NCBI RefSeq assembly: GCF_000818015.1
Contig: NZ_CP007511.1
Span: 4,067,501-4,131,500, forward strand
DNA length: 64,000 bases
Direction of reading: 5' to 3'
Source: Stutzerimonas balearica DSM 6083
GTDB lineage: Bacteria > Pseudomonadota > Gammaproteobacteria > Pseudomonadales > Pseudomonadaceae
Shown: positions 37,392-46,819 of the stretch, piece after piece
Numbering within the stretch: the first letter of the stretch is position 1
Layout: each line of letters begins with the position of its first letter
The notes under the pieces: model-generated
What the model was told of the DNA's origin: nothing
Database searches by the model: none
What the model saw: the letters and a program-made list of their open reading frames with translations, nothing else
Translations under genes and position numbers: made by a program

Positions 37392-39583
37392 TGAACGCAC
37401 CGCAGAACGAGACCGCGCTGTCGGGCGGCTCGCTCAGAGCCGCGCATCGTTTCTCCACGCCGCTGGTGTCAATCCTTGGCCCCGCGCTCGGCGGGGCGTT
37501 CCTCATTCCGCACCCGTGGCTCGGCGCGCTGCTCTGGCTGGGGCTGTTTCAGAACCTGCGCTTCGCCGCTTTCGCGCTGTTCGGCACGGTACTGGCCGAA
37601 GGCATCCTGCGGCTGTTCCAGATCCGCGACAACTCCGCGGCCGAGGGCAACCTCAAGGCCAACGCCCTGCTCTCGGCGGTGGCCGCCGCCTGGCTGACCG
37701 AGTTCGCCGGGCTGGCCGTCGAGGCGCCGATCCTGGTCGTGGCGAGCACCGTCATCGCTACCACCGTGCTCGCCACCGCGATGCTGCGCACGCTGCTCAG
37801 GGCCAGCTTGCCGCCGCTGGTGGTGAGCTACTGCCTGGTCTCGGTATTCCTGTTCGCCATCTTTCCCCACTGGACGCTTTCGGCGATGGCCGCGATGCAG
37901 TGGTGGCCCGTGCCGGAAACCCCGCAGCAATGGCTCGTCACCTATTTCCGTACGCTCGGAGCGCTGCTCTTTTCGCCGACCCTGGGCATCGGCATGATCA
38001 TCGCGCTGGCTATCCTGCTCTGGTCGCGTCTGGCCTTCCTCGCCGGGACCATCGGCTGGATCGCCGGCATCGTCACTGCGGTGCAGCTCAACCAGCAGGG
38101 CGTGCTGTTCTACTGGATGCCGACGGCCTACAACTCGTTTCTCGCCGGTGCCGCGCTGGGTGCCGTGTTCTTCGTGCCCAGCCGCATCAGCCTGGCGCTG
38201 GCTGCGCTTGGCGGCGCCAGCGCCGCACTGCTTGCCGCCGGGCTGCAGCACCTGTCGCCCTACACCGCCTTCGGCTATCTGCCGCTGGCCTCGGCGCTGA
38301 CGATCTGGGTGGCGCTCAGCGCGCTGGGGAGCGCGGAAAGCTACCTGGTGCGGCGCAATCACTCCCTGCACGAGCCGCCGGAGAGCGCCTGGCAGCAGCT
38401 CGACTACTGGTCGCGTCGCTCCGGTGGCAACGGGCCGTTCGTGATCGTGCCGCTATTCGGCCGCTCGCGGATCGCCCAGGGCGAGGACGGCACGCTGAGC
38501 CATGCCGGGCCTTGGCGGCATGCGCTGGATTTCCAGCCCATCGCGGTCGCCGAGCCCGGCCCCTTCGACGGCCTGGTGATGGCGCCGGCATCCGGCTTCG
38601 TCGAGCGCGTACAGGACGGTATCGCCGACAACCCGATCGGCATCTGCAACTATGCGCAGAACTGGGGCAACTACGTGACGATTCGCCTGGACCAGGGCGG
38701 CTGGGCATTGCTCGCGCACCTGCAGCAGGGCTCGATCCGGGTGGCCCCCGGCAGCCGCGTGGAAGCCGGGGCATTCATTGCCCGGCTGGGCAACTCGGGG
38801 CGCTCACCGGCGCCGCATGTGCACCTGCAATGCCAGACCGGAGGCGAGCCCAGCGCACCGACGCTGCCGTTCCGGCTGGCCAACTTCCTCTCCGCGCCCG
38901 ATGCCGAGCAGCCTTTCCTGCACTGGCATTCGGCCGGGCTGCCATCGCAGGGCACGCTGGTCTCGCCAGCACCAGCCAACCCGGCCGCCCAGGCGCTGCT
39001 GGCCAGTGCCGCTCCCGGCGTGGCGGTGTGGAGCATCGAGACCGAAGGCCAACTGCCGCGGCAGGTATTGCGGCGCCAGGGGGATACCGAACGGGTCCGC
39101 ATCACGCTCGATACGGCCGGCCAGCACTTGCTGCGCGGCGAACGCGGCGGAGCCCTGGTCGTGCAACTGGCTGCCGATGCCTGGCGTGTCGCCGAGCTGC
39201 AGCGGGACTGCCAGCCGTTGCTCTGGCTACTCGCCCTCGCCGTGCCAACGGTGCCCTATGCCGCTGGCCCGGGAATGAAATGGGATGACCTGACACCCTT
39301 GCTGAGCTCGCGGCTGCCAGCCGATCTCGCGCTGTTCCTCGCGCCCTATCGATCCAAGCCTTTCGTGCGTAGCCGCTGCCACTGTACGGCGGCACCGGAC
39401 GGCGAAGGCCGCGGACTGGCCGTGGTCAGCGAGACGACCAGCGCCCTGCCCTGGTTGCCCTCGCGCCTGCATTGCCGGCTCGACCGCCTCTGCGGCCCGG
39501 TGTACCTGCAGGCCGAGTTCCCGCACGGGCGCATCACCTACACGCTGATCTCCTTCGAACCGGGCCTGCCGTTCGACTACTGA
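37391..39583 (+). CDS. Urea-transporter-like channel fused to an M23 peptidase domain
   Basis: A 730-residue inner-membrane protein. Residues about 20-320 carry some ten hydrophobic segments in two repeats that match the urea transporter fold: HPWLGALLWLGLFQN with NLKANALLS, then FSPTLGIGMIIAL with YNSFLAGAALGAVF. A periplasmic LytM/M23 domain spans about 345-485, with His377-Asp380 (RHALDF) and His476/His478 (HVH). The first motif is H-x-x-D rather than the usual H-x-x-x-D. The last 250 residues are unassigned. It ends the PqqD operon and abuts a convergent hydrolase gene with no gap. Proteolytic activity and urea transport are both unproven. Confidence 0.8.
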   Translation: MNAPQNETALSGGSLRAAHRFSTPLVSILGPALGGAFLIPHPWLGALLWLGLFQNLRFAAFALFGTVLAEGILRLFQIRDNSAAEGNLKANALLSAVAAAWLTEFAGLAVEAPILVVASTVIATTVLATAMLRTLLRASLPPLVVSYCLVSVFLFAIFPHWTLSAMAAMQWWPVPETPQQWLVTYFRTLGALLFSPTLGIGMIIALAILLWSRLAFLAGTIGWIAGIVTAVQLNQQGVLFYWMPTAYNSFLAGAALGAVFFVPSRISLALAALGGASAALLAAGLQHLSPYTAFGYLPLASALTIWVALSALGSAESYLVRRNHSLHEPPESAWQQLDYWSRRSGGNGPFVIVPLFGRSRIAQGEDGTLSHAGPWRHALDFQPIAVAEPGPFDGLVMAPASGFVERVQDGIADNPIGICNYAQNWGNYVTIRLDQGGWALLAHLQQGSIRVAPGSRVEAGAFIARLGNSGRSPAPHVHLQCQTGGEPSAPTLPFRLANFLSAPDAEQPFLHWHSAGLPSQGTLVSPAPANPAAQALLASAAPGVAVWSIETEGQLPRQVLRRQGDTERVRITLDTAGQHLLRGERGGALVVQLAADAWRVAELQRDCQPLLWLLALAVPTVPYAAGPGMKWDDLTPLLSSRLPADLALFLAPYRSKPFVRSRCHCTAAPDGEGRGLAVVSETTSALPWLPSRLHCRLDRLCGPVYLQAEFPHGRITYTLISFEPGLPFDY

Positions 39584-40462
39584 TCAGTTGCTGGCGACTT
39601 CCCGTCCGTGTCGTGCCGCGTAGGCCAGCTGCTGGGCGGGCGTGAGATTGCCGACAAGGAACCGCAACATCCGCGTGCGACTGTCTGCGGTGGCCACCGG
39701 ATCGCCGCCGATCCGCTTGCCGGCGAAGCTCTGTGGCGGCAGATCGAGGTCGAACGAATGCACCGCGTTCGGGTACACCTTGACGTCCAGCGGCGCGCCC
39801 TCGCCTCGCACCCCCAGGCATTCGCGCGCCGGCACCCAGTTGTCCCGCCCGCCGGCGAGAATCAGCAGCGGCGCCCCCAGCTCGACGCGCGAGCGCCCCA
39901 GTTCGCCACACCAGGGGTAATAGGCGACCACACCACGAAACGCCGGCTCGCCCTGGCCATAGCGCTGCGCAGCCGAGCGCTTGGCTGCGCGAATGGCGAC
40001 CGCCCCGCCATTGCTCTGTCCCATCAGGAAGATATTGTCCGCTGCGACAAAATCCTGCCCGGCCAGATAGCGCATCGCATCGAAGGCATCGTGCGTTCGG
40101 TAGTTGAGCGCTTCGTACAAGGCGGGATTGTTGGAGCACAACTTACCGCCGCCGTAATGGCGCGGGCCGAAACTGTCGAGATTGAGCACCACGAAACCCT
40201 GCTCGCGCAGATAGTCGGCATGCGCACGCAAGCCTTGCCGGACCGCCGGCTGCCAACCCCCGCAGCCATGCATCAGGACAATCGCCGGAAAGGGGCCCTC
40301 GCCCTCGGGGCGGAACAGTTCGCCTTCGAGCATCAGCGACCGGCCTACGTGAGGCTCGGAGGCGCGCAGCTGAACACTGTGCGGCTGAGCCAGGGAAAGC
40401 GGAGAAAACGCCAGAAGCGCAAGACTGAAAAACGAAGACATCAGAACGAAAAGTTTGGTCAT
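39584..40462 (-). CDS. Exported dienelactone-hydrolase-family protein
   Basis: An alpha/beta hydrolase of about 292 residues with a signal peptide (LFVLMSSFFSLALLAFSPLSLA). The oxyanion region is VLMHGCGGW, the nucleophile elbow is MGQSNGGAVA, and the C-terminal acid/base motifs include LAGGRDNW and NAVHSFD. The ATG at 40462 gives a clean signal sequence, whereas an upstream frame start adds 12 unlikely residues. The substrate is unknown. It is convergent and immediately adjacent to the urea-channel/M23 gene. Confidence 0.85.
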   Translation of the reverse strand: MTKLFVLMSSFFSLALLAFSPLSLAQPHSVQLRASEPHVGRSLMLEGELFRPEGEGPFPAIVLMHGCGGWQPAVRQGLRAHADYLREQGFVVLNLDSFGPRHYGGGKLCSNNPALYEALNYRTHDAFDAMRYLAGQDFVAADNIFLMGQSNGGAVAIRAAKRSAAQRYGQGEPAFRGVVAYYPWCGELGRSRVELGAPLLILAGGRDNWVPARECLGVRGEGAPLDVKVYPNAVHSFDLDLPPQSFAGKRIGGDPVATADSRTRMLRFLVGNLTPAQQLAYAARHGREVASN

Positions 40463-41195
40463 ATGATACGGCTCGACTCTATTAACCAATAAGAACAATC
40501 AAATAAGAAAGAAATTTAAAGCAACTTGTTAACTGAAACTTTAGCTATAACAAAACCGACCAACAAACGAACCGGCGATAATAACGGAAGTGCCAGTAGA
40601 GAAGAACACGGAAGCTGTTTTTCAATCCGTGTTGCTGTTCAGGAAATCGACCGATGGCCGAATAACTTGAAGTTCAACTAACGAATAAGCAGGCAACTTT
40701 TAATACGACCCGATTCTGTGCCTGGCCGGATGCCGGCCCGGTTCGTGACGTACTCAGCCCCTTCCACCCAACGCAGGGCCCCGCCGGAGCCCATCAACCC
40801 AGCAGATAGCCAGATCGCCTAACCAACGCAGCCCTGCGCCAGCCGTCGACGGCACCACCACCGCAATGGAGCAGGGCATGGACGAAGCTCATGGTTTCGT
40901 ACCGCCGCACCGAGCGGGGCGAAATGCGTCGCCCGGCGGCCGGGCGTCCGCGCCGCCAACGCGCCCGCGGGCACCGCAAGGGCCGGCAGAGGCAGGACGG
41001 GCAGCTGGCAAGTCGCAGCATGAGTGCTGCGATGCTGCGCCGATATAGAGGCAGAGACGCCCGGAAGCGCCTTTTGGCGTGTCGACCCAGTACTTTCGGA
41101 CGGCAACCATAGTGGCATGGCCACTATCGCCGCGCCTCGCTACGGTCGGTTCGTCAGGAGAGCCGCCGAACGGCGCTACGGCCGCCGTGAAATCT
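40463..41195. other. Long intergenic region with an AT-rich segment and hairpins
   Basis: About 730 bp without a credible gene. Positions 40490-40720 are markedly AT-rich against the surrounding DNA and contain a dyad, AACACGGA (40605-40612) / TCCGTGTT (40626-40633). Positions 40740-41090 are GC-rich; the short open frames there are Arg/Cys-rich and look spurious. A perfect hairpin ATAGTGGC-ATG-GCCACTAT lies at 41109-41127. An undetected small RNA or a decayed element is possible. Confidence 0.5.
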
Positions 41196-41203
41196 GCCGA
41201 TAA
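41196..41203 (+). promoter_or_regulatory. Sigma-28 (FliA)-type -10 element of the FIST chemoreceptor gene
   Basis: GCCGATAA is an exact match to the FliA -10 consensus. The -35 box at the expected distance (TACG instead of TAAA) is weak. It lies about 70 bp before the start of a chemotaxis transducer gene, the class of gene FliA normally controls. Confidence 0.5.
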
Positions 41204-41272
41204 AGGCTATGCCCGGCACGAACAAAAAGAAGTTAGCCGGCTCCCGCAGCCCTTTGCATGAGAATAACGATC

Positions 41273-43294
41273 ATGTCCTTGTTCACCCGTCTCAAGGCCG
41301 GCGCCCGTTCCGGCGAAGGTGTCATGAGCCTGCATACCAGCGCCCGGCAGTTGTCCGAGCGCCTGGCGGCCCTGCGTTTCGAGCCCACCTATCTGGCCGG
41401 CTTCGTGTCACCGCACGTCGATATAGACGCAGTGGCGCGGCAGCTGCGGCAGCGCTTCCCGCGCACGGCCATGAGCCTGTGCAGCACCGCCGGCGAGTTG
41501 TCGAGCGAGGCCGGGCATCTGTACTGCGCAACCAGCGGCCAGTGGGATGGCATCGTGCTGCAGCTGTTCGATGCCAGCGTCATCGCCGCCGCCGAAGTGG
41601 TACACGTGCCGCTGGCCAGCGAGGACATTCGGGGCGGCGGCCAGCGCCTGTCGATGGGCGAACGTATCGCGCGGCTGACCGAATCGATCAAGCGGCTGCA
41701 GGTGTCGATGAAGATCGACTACCGCGACACCCTGGCCAACATCTTTTTCGACGGGCTGTCGGCGTCTGAATCCTTCTTCATGGAGGCGCTCTACGAGTCC
41801 GGCCGTTTTCCCTGCCTGTTCGTTGGCGGTTCCGCCGGCGGCAAGCTGGACTTCAAGAGTACGCAGCTGCACGACGGCCAGCGCGCCTACCAGAATCACG
41901 CCCTGATCGTTTTTCTCAAGTGCGCCCGCGATGTGCGCTTCGGCGTGTTCAAGAGCCAGAACTTCGAACCCACGCCGCTCAGCCTGAGCGTGCTCAGCGC
42001 CTCCCTGGAGGAGCGCTACATCAGCCAGGTGGTGGACGCTCGCGGCAATATCCGCAGCATGGTGCAGGCGCTCTGCGAGGCGCTGAACTGCGCGCCCCAG
42101 GCCCTCGAACAGCGCCTGGCCGATTACTCGTTCGCCATTCGGGTGGGCGATGAAGTGTTCGTCCGCTCGATCGCGCAGATCGACTTCGCCAACGAGCGCG
42201 TGCACCTGTTCTGCGACGTGGCGCCCGGCGAAGAGCTGATCATGGTCAAGCGCACCCCGCTGGCCGAGGCGACCCGCCGCGACTACCAGCGCTTCATGCG
42301 CGGCAAGCCCGGCAAGCCGCTGGTTGGCATTCTCAACGACTGCATCCTGCGCCGGCTCAACAACGAGCAGGCGCTGGCCGGCATGGACGCGGTATTCGAC
42401 GATGTGCCGGTCGCCGGTTACTCCACCTTTGGCGAAATCCTCGGCCTGAACCTCAACCAGACCCTGACGGCGGTGTTCTTCTTCCGCACCGACGACAAGG
42501 CGGAATTCCACGACGAATACACCGACAACTTCATTGCCTATCACAGTGAATTCAAGGCGTTCTTTCTGCGTCGGCAGATCAAGAAGCTCGCCGGTCTGAG
42601 CCAGGTGGTGGTCAAGCAGATCGAGCAGTTCAAGCGCCAGGACTACAGCAGCGCGGTGGACATCGCGGGCCTGGACGAGCAGATCCGCCCGGTGTTTCGC
42701 GGGCTGGCGGATCTCGGCCAGGTGCTTTCGCAGGCCGATCATGAGCGCCAGAGCATGTCCGAACAGCTGAGCCGCTGCGCCACCGACCTGCACGGCTCGA
42801 TGGACGAGCTGACCCTGACGATCAACGAGCAGGGCGCCGTCATCGAGCAGGCCGGCAGCTCGGTCAAGCAAATGGTCAACCAGGCCGAGGAGGTGGTCAC
42901 CAGCGCGCGCGAGCTCGCCCAGTCGAGCCAGCGCATCCAGTCGGTGGTACAGACGATCCAGCAGATCGCCGGCCAGACCAACCTGCTGGCGCTCAACGCG
43001 GCGATCGAAGCCGCTCGAGCCGGCGACATGGGCCGGGGCTTTGCGGTGGTGGCCGACGAGGTGCGCAAGCTGGCCGAGATCACCGGCAAGAACGCCGAAG
43101 AGATCGGCACTGACATCGATCGGCTGGCCGGCGAGATCCGCGCCGTGGCGCAGCACATCGAAACGCACTCGGCCGGTGTCGGCTCGCTGACCGGGCTGCT
43201 GAATGCACTGGAGAGCTCCAGCGAGCAGACCGCCAACACCTCAAAGCAGACCAAGGGGGTGGCCGACATGCTCATCGGCCTGACCGCGCGCTGA
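41273..43294 (+). CDS. Cytoplasmic FIST-domain methyl-accepting chemotaxis protein
   Basis: A 673-residue soluble chemoreceptor with no membrane segment. FIST N (about 30-225) and FIST C (about 235-380) are small-molecule sensory domains; typical strings are [28 protein letters not shown] and [14 protein letters not shown]. The C-terminus is a short MCP signalling hairpin with the highly conserved tip [20 protein letters not shown] and [15 protein letters not shown]. The ATG at 41273 is preferred over 41258 on weak evidence. It has no cheA or cheW neighbours, so it must feed a remote chemotaxis system. Confidence 0.9.
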   Translation: MSLFTRLKAGARSGEGVMSLHTSARQLSERLAALRFEPTYLAGFVSPHVDIDAVARQLRQRFPRTAMSLCSTAGELSSEAGHLYCATSGQWDGIVLQLFDASVIAAAEVVHVPLASEDIRGGGQRLSMGERIARLTESIKRLQVSMKIDYRDTLANIFFDGLSASESFFMEALYESGRFPCLFVGGSAGGKLDFKSTQLHDGQRAYQNHALIVFLKCARDVRFGVFKSQNFEPTPLSLSVLSASLEERYISQVVDARGNIRSMVQALCEALNCAPQALEQRLADYSFAIRVGDEVFVRSIAQIDFANERVHLFCDVAPGEELIMVKRTPLAEATRRDYQRFMRGKPGKPLVGILNDCILRRLNNEQALAGMDAVFDDVPVAGYSTFGEILGLNLNQTLTAVFFFRTDDKAEFHDEYTDNFIAYHSEFKAFFLRRQIKKLAGLSQVVVKQIEQFKRQDYSSAVDIAGLDEQIRPVFRGLADLGQVLSQADHERQSMSEQLSRCATDLHGSMDELTLTINEQGAVIEQAGSSVKQMVNQAEEVVTSARELAQSSQRIQSVVQTIQQIAGQTNLLALNAAIEAARAGDMGRGFAVVADEVRKLAEITGKNAEEIGTDIDRLAGEIRAVAQHIETHSAGVGSLTGLLNALESSSEQTANTSKQTKGVADMLIGLTAR

Positions 43295-43321
43295 TCGGCA
43301 CCCGGTTCAGCGGTGCAACGC

Positions 43322-43351
43322 AGGCGGCTTCGGCACTCACTGAAGCCGCCT
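43322..43351. terminator. Hairpin between convergent chemoreceptor and nitroreductase genes
   Basis: AGGCGGCTTC (43322-43331) pairs with GAAGCCGCCT (43342-43351), with a 10-nt loop and no T-run on either side. Its position between two convergent stop codons suggests a bidirectional terminator. Confidence 0.6.
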
Positions 43352-43358
43352 CAAACCG

Positions 43359-43961
43359 TCAGAAGCGGTCGCGAATCACCACCTCGTCGAACGGCAGCTT
43401 GCCCACGCGCGGGCGCGGATCGGCGGTGCGCTTGCCGACCGCCACCATCAGGCCGATCACGTGGTTGTCCGGCAGGTTGATCAGCCGGCCGACCGCGTCG
43501 AAGTCAAAGCCATCCATCGGGCAGGAGTCCAGGCCCTTGCCGCGGGCAGCGAGCATCAGCGTCTGCGCCATCAGCCCGCAGCTGCGCATGACCTCGTCAC
43601 GCTGGACCTGCGGCTTGTCGCGGTAGTAGTTATCGATGGCGCCGGCCATGTAATCCTGCACTTCTTGTGGCGTACCGTCCCAGACGCGGCGGACATTCTT
43701 CTCCCAGCTGTCGACCTGCGCGCAGACCACCACCAGCATCGCGGCGTCGGTCATCTGCGCCTGGTTCCAGCCCGCTTCGCGGATCTGCTGGCGCAGCTGC
43801 GGGTCGCTCACCTCCACCAGGCGCACGTGCTGCAGATTGAAGGCGCTGGGCGCCAGCATTGCCAGCTGCAGCAGCTCGTCCTTTTCCTCGCGCGAGAGTT
43901 GGTGCGTGGTGTCATATGCCTTGATGGCACGGCGGCTGCGGATCGCTTCTTCGATGTCCAT
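43359..43961 (-). CDS. NfsB-like FMN nitroreductase-family protein
   Basis: A 200-residue FMN-dependent oxidoreductase. The N-terminal flavin motif is IRSRRAIKAYD, followed by LAPSAFNLQHVRLVEV, and the C-terminal half has GLMVAVGKRTADPRPR. The physiological substrate is unknown; family members reduce nitroaromatics or quinones. AGGAGG lies 5 nt before the ATG at 43961, which fixes the start. It corresponds to PA5190 by synteny. Confidence 0.9.
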   Translation of the reverse strand: MDIEEAIRSRRAIKAYDTTHQLSREEKDELLQLAMLAPSAFNLQHVRLVEVSDPQLRQQIREAGWNQAQMTDAAMLVVVCAQVDSWEKNVRRVWDGTPQEVQDYMAGAIDNYYRDKPQVQRDEVMRSCGLMAQTLMLAARGKGLDSCPMDGFDFDAVGRLINLPDNHVIGLMVAVGKRTADPRPRVGKLPFDEVVIRDRF

Positions 43962-44070
43962 GCGGACCTCCTGTGGGATTCGGATGCGCGCCATGCTAGG
44001 CCCGGGCTTCCATCGAATCCACAGGGCTTTTCCGAACAAATCCATCGAACCACTCAATGGTTGCGCCCAT

Positions 44071-44094
44071 AAAAAAGGCCGCCCGTAGGCGGCC
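44071..44094 (-). terminator. Rho-independent terminator of pckA
   Basis: On the minus strand, GGCCGCC-TACG-GGCGGCC is followed by six T residues (plus-strand A-run at 44071-44076). It lies about 20 bp after the pckA stop codon. Confidence 0.9.
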
Positions 44095-44113
44095 TCGTGC
44101 GGGCGGCAGCGGA

Positions 44114-45658
44114 TCAGAGCTGCGGGCCGGCGTTCTTGATCGCGTCGGAGACGTCGAACTTCTTGAAGTTCTCGACGAACTTCGCCGCCAGTTCCTTCGC
44201 CGCCTGATCATAGGCGCTCGGGTCAGCCCAGGTGTTGCGTGGGTTGAGCAGCTGCGGCTCGACGCCGGCAACAGCCTTCGGTACGTCCAGGTTGATGATC
44301 GGCAGGTGTTCGGTTTCGGCACCGACCAGCGCGCCGCTCTGGATCGCCGCGATCACCGCACGGGTGGTGGGGATGCTGAAGCGCTTGCCGACACCGTAGC
44401 CACCGCCGGTCCAGCCGGTATTGACCAGGTAGACCTTCGAGCCGAAGGCGTTGATGCGCTTGATCAGCAGCTCGGCGTACTCACCGGCCGGGCGCGGGAA
44501 GAACGGCGCACCGAAGCAGGTGGAGAAGGTCGACTTGATGCCGCTGCCCGAACCCATCTCGGTGGAACCGACCAGCGCGGTGTAACCGGAGAGGAAGTGA
44601 TAGGCAGCCTGCTCGTTGTTCAGGATCGACACCGGCGGCAGCACGCCGGTCAGGTCGCAGGTCAGGAAGATCACCGCCTTGGGCTCGCCACCGAGGTTCT
44701 TCTCGGAACGCTTCTCGACGTGCTCCAGCGGGTAGGCGGCGCGGCTGTTCTGGGTCAGGCTGGCGTCGGCGTAATCGGGCAGGCGGGTGCGCTCGTCGAG
44801 GACCACGTTCTCCAGCACGGCGCCGAACTTGATGGCCTTCCAGATCACCGGCTCGTTCTTTTCGGACAGGTCGATGCACTTGGCGTAGCAGCCACCCTCG
44901 ATGTTGAACACGCGGCCAACGCCCCAGCCGTGCTCGTCATCGCCGATCAGGTAACGCGACTCGTCGGCCGACAGGGTCGTCTTGCCGGTGCCGGACAGGC
45001 CGAAGAACAGGGTGGTGTCGCCGTCTTCGCCGATGTTGGCGGCGCAGTGCATCGGCAGCACGTCGACGTCCGGCAGCAGGAAGTTCTGCACGGAGAACAT
45101 GGCCTTCTTCATCTCGCCGGCGTACTGCATGCCGGCGATCAGCACCTTCTTCTCGGCGAAGTTGATGATCACGCAACCGTCGGAGTTGGTGCCATCACGC
45201 TCGGGCTGGCACTGGAAGAACGGGGCGTTGAGGATGCGCCATTCGCTCTTGCCGGCCGGGTTGAACTGCGCCGGCTCGATGAACAGGCAGCGGCCGAATA
45301 GGTTGTGCCAGGCGGTCTCGGTGGTCATCTTGACCGGCAGGTAGTGCTCGGGATCGGCGCCGACGTGAACATGGGAGACGAAGTTGTCACGCTCGGCGAT
45401 GTAGGCTTCGACGCGGCTCCACAGCGCTTCGAACTGGCCAGCCGGGAACGGACGGTTGATCGGGCCCCAGGCGATGTGGTGCTGGGTACTCGGCTCTTCG
45501 ACGATGAAGCGGTCGGCTGGCGAACGACCCGTGCGATGTCCGGTCTTAACCACCAGAGAGCCATTGGCGGCCAGTTCACCTTCACCGCGCTTGACGGCTT
45601 CTTCGATCAGTTGCGCGATGCTGATGTCGGTGTACACGGCGTTGGTCGCTTGCGTCAT
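44114..45658 (-). CDS. pckA: Phosphoenolpyruvate carboxykinase (ATP)
   Basis: A 514-residue gluconeogenic enzyme converting oxaloacetate plus ATP to phosphoenolpyruvate. The kinase-1a P-loop is [11 protein letters not shown]. Other signatures are [14 protein letters not shown] near the N-terminus, [14 protein letters not shown] metal/substrate residues (here [16 protein letters not shown]) and the [12 protein letters not shown] region. The ATG at 45658 ([11 protein letters not shown]) follows a GGGGACA purine stretch; the longer frame upstream is leader sequence. A terminator follows. Syntenic with PA5192. Confidence 0.97.
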   Translation of the reverse strand: MTQATNAVYTDISIAQLIEEAVKRGEGELAANGSLVVKTGHRTGRSPADRFIVEEPSTQHHIAWGPINRPFPAGQFEALWSRVEAYIAERDNFVSHVHVGADPEHYLPVKMTTETAWHNLFGRCLFIEPAQFNPAGKSEWRILNAPFFQCQPERDGTNSDGCVIINFAEKKVLIAGMQYAGEMKKAMFSVQNFLLPDVDVLPMHCAANIGEDGDTTLFFGLSGTGKTTLSADESRYLIGDDEHGWGVGRVFNIEGGCYAKCIDLSEKNEPVIWKAIKFGAVLENVVLDERTRLPDYADASLTQNSRAAYPLEHVEKRSEKNLGGEPKAVIFLTCDLTGVLPPVSILNNEQAAYHFLSGYTALVGSTEMGSGSGIKSTFSTCFGAPFFPRPAGEYAELLIKRINAFGSKVYLVNTGWTGGGYGVGKRFSIPTTRAVIAAIQSGALVGAETEHLPIINLDVPKAVAGVEPQLLNPRNTWADPSAYDQAAKELAAKFVENFKKFDVSDAIKNAGPQL

Positions 45659-45699
45659 GAGTGTCCCCGTCGGCCTTGGGCCGAATCCTCCGTACAGTT

Positions 45700-45723
45700 G
45701 TAGTCCGCCTCCGGGCGTACTAC
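45700..45723 (-). promoter_or_regulatory. Hairpin in the predicted 5' leader of pckA
   Basis: A nested stem, GTAGT/ACTAC plus CGCC/GGCG with one internal mismatch and a 4-nt loop, lies about 40-65 nt upstream of the pckA ATG. It may act in mRNA stability or translation control. A CATAAT -10-like element lies further upstream near 45745-45750. Both assignments are tentative. Confidence 0.35.
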
Positions 45724-45814
45724 ATCGAAAAAAGTGCGCGCGATTATGCCAGAAAAGGCGTCGCGCTGGGTATGAGCCCGTGATGGCGAAAAGGTTCACC
45801 GTGGCCAGAGGCCA

Positions 45815-46702
45815 TCAGTGACGCGTAGCCGCCGGTCCCTGACTGCCAGCGCCAGCGAACAGCTGGGCCACGTCAGCCGCATCGAACAGATACTGGTGAT
45901 TGCAGAACTGGCAATCGATGGCGATCCGCCCGCCCTGCTCCTCGACCAGTTGCTCGGCGTCGGCCTGCCCGAGGCTGATCAGCGCGCGCGCCGAGCGCTC
46001 ACGCGAGCAACTGCAGCGGAACTGGATCGGCAGCGGCTCGAACAGCCGGACCTGCTCCTGGTGGAACAGCCGGTGCAGGATGGTTTCGGTGTCCAGGCCG
46101 AGCAGCTCTTCGGCGGTCAGGGTATCGGCCAGGGTCAGCAGGTGCTCCCAGTTGGCGTCCCGCTCCTCGGCGTCGTGGATGCGGTCGGCCGGCAGCTGCT
46201 GCAGCAGCAGACCGCAGGCGCGGCGCCCATCGGCGTTGAGCCAGAAACGCGTCGGCAGCTGTTCGGAGGTGGCGAAATAGGCGGACAGGCAGGCCGCCAG
46301 ATCAATGCCATCAAGCGCGACGATGCCCTGATAACGCTGGCCGCGCGCCGGGTCGATGGTAATCGCCAGGGCACCCTCGGGCATCAGCTGCGGCAGGCTG
46401 GCGCCGGCCTCGATCTGCTCGGCATCGTAACGGGCGATGCCACGCACATGGCGCTCGCTCGAACACTCGACCATGAGTAGCGGCACGGCACCGGACGAGG
46501 TCGCCTGCAGCGATAGCAGCCCCTCGAACTTCAGCGTGCCGACCAGCAGTGCCGCGGCCGCCAGCAGCTCGCCGAGCAGCTGGGCCACCGGCTCGGGGTA
46601 AGCGTGCTTGGCCAGGACGTGCTGATAGCTCTCGGCGAGCGTGGCGGTTTCGCCGCGCACATCGAAATCATCGAAGAGAAAGCGTTGGGTCTGATCGGAC
46701 AT
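45815..46702 (-). CDS. hslO: Redox-regulated chaperone Hsp33
   Basis: A 295-residue cytoplasmic holdase activated by oxidation. The C-terminal zinc-binding Cys are in [11 protein letters not shown] (CxC) and [10 protein letters not shown] (CxxC), the redox switch of the family. The N-terminal substrate-binding domain has [16 protein letters not shown]. Length is normal. It lies upstream of pckA on the same strand, with 156 bp between them, and is syntenic with PA5193. Confidence 0.96.
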   Translation of the reverse strand: MSDQTQRFLFDDFDVRGETATLAESYQHVLAKHAYPEPVAQLLGELLAAAALLVGTLKFEGLLSLQATSSGAVPLLMVECSSERHVRGIARYDAEQIEAGASLPQLMPEGALAITIDPARGQRYQGIVALDGIDLAACLSAYFATSEQLPTRFWLNADGRRACGLLLQQLPADRIHDAEERDANWEHLLTLADTLTAEELLGLDTETILHRLFHQEQVRLFEPLPIQFRCSCSRERSARALISLGQADAEQLVEEQGGRIAIDCQFCNHQYLFDAADVAQLFAGAGSQGPAATRH

Positions 46703-46819
46703 GCCGGTGCTCGCAAGGTGGCCGGGAAAAAGCCGTGCATTTTACACGAAGCGGCGGCCTGCCGAGGCACCCGCCATCGCCTGGGTGGACCGGCCTGCCG
46801 CCGCGCCGTTCCCTGCCGT

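Noticed and set aside
40794..41124. Several 60-100-residue open frames in the long intergenic region
   Set aside because: They are Arg/Cys/Pro-rich, overlap each other on both strands and lack ribosome sites.
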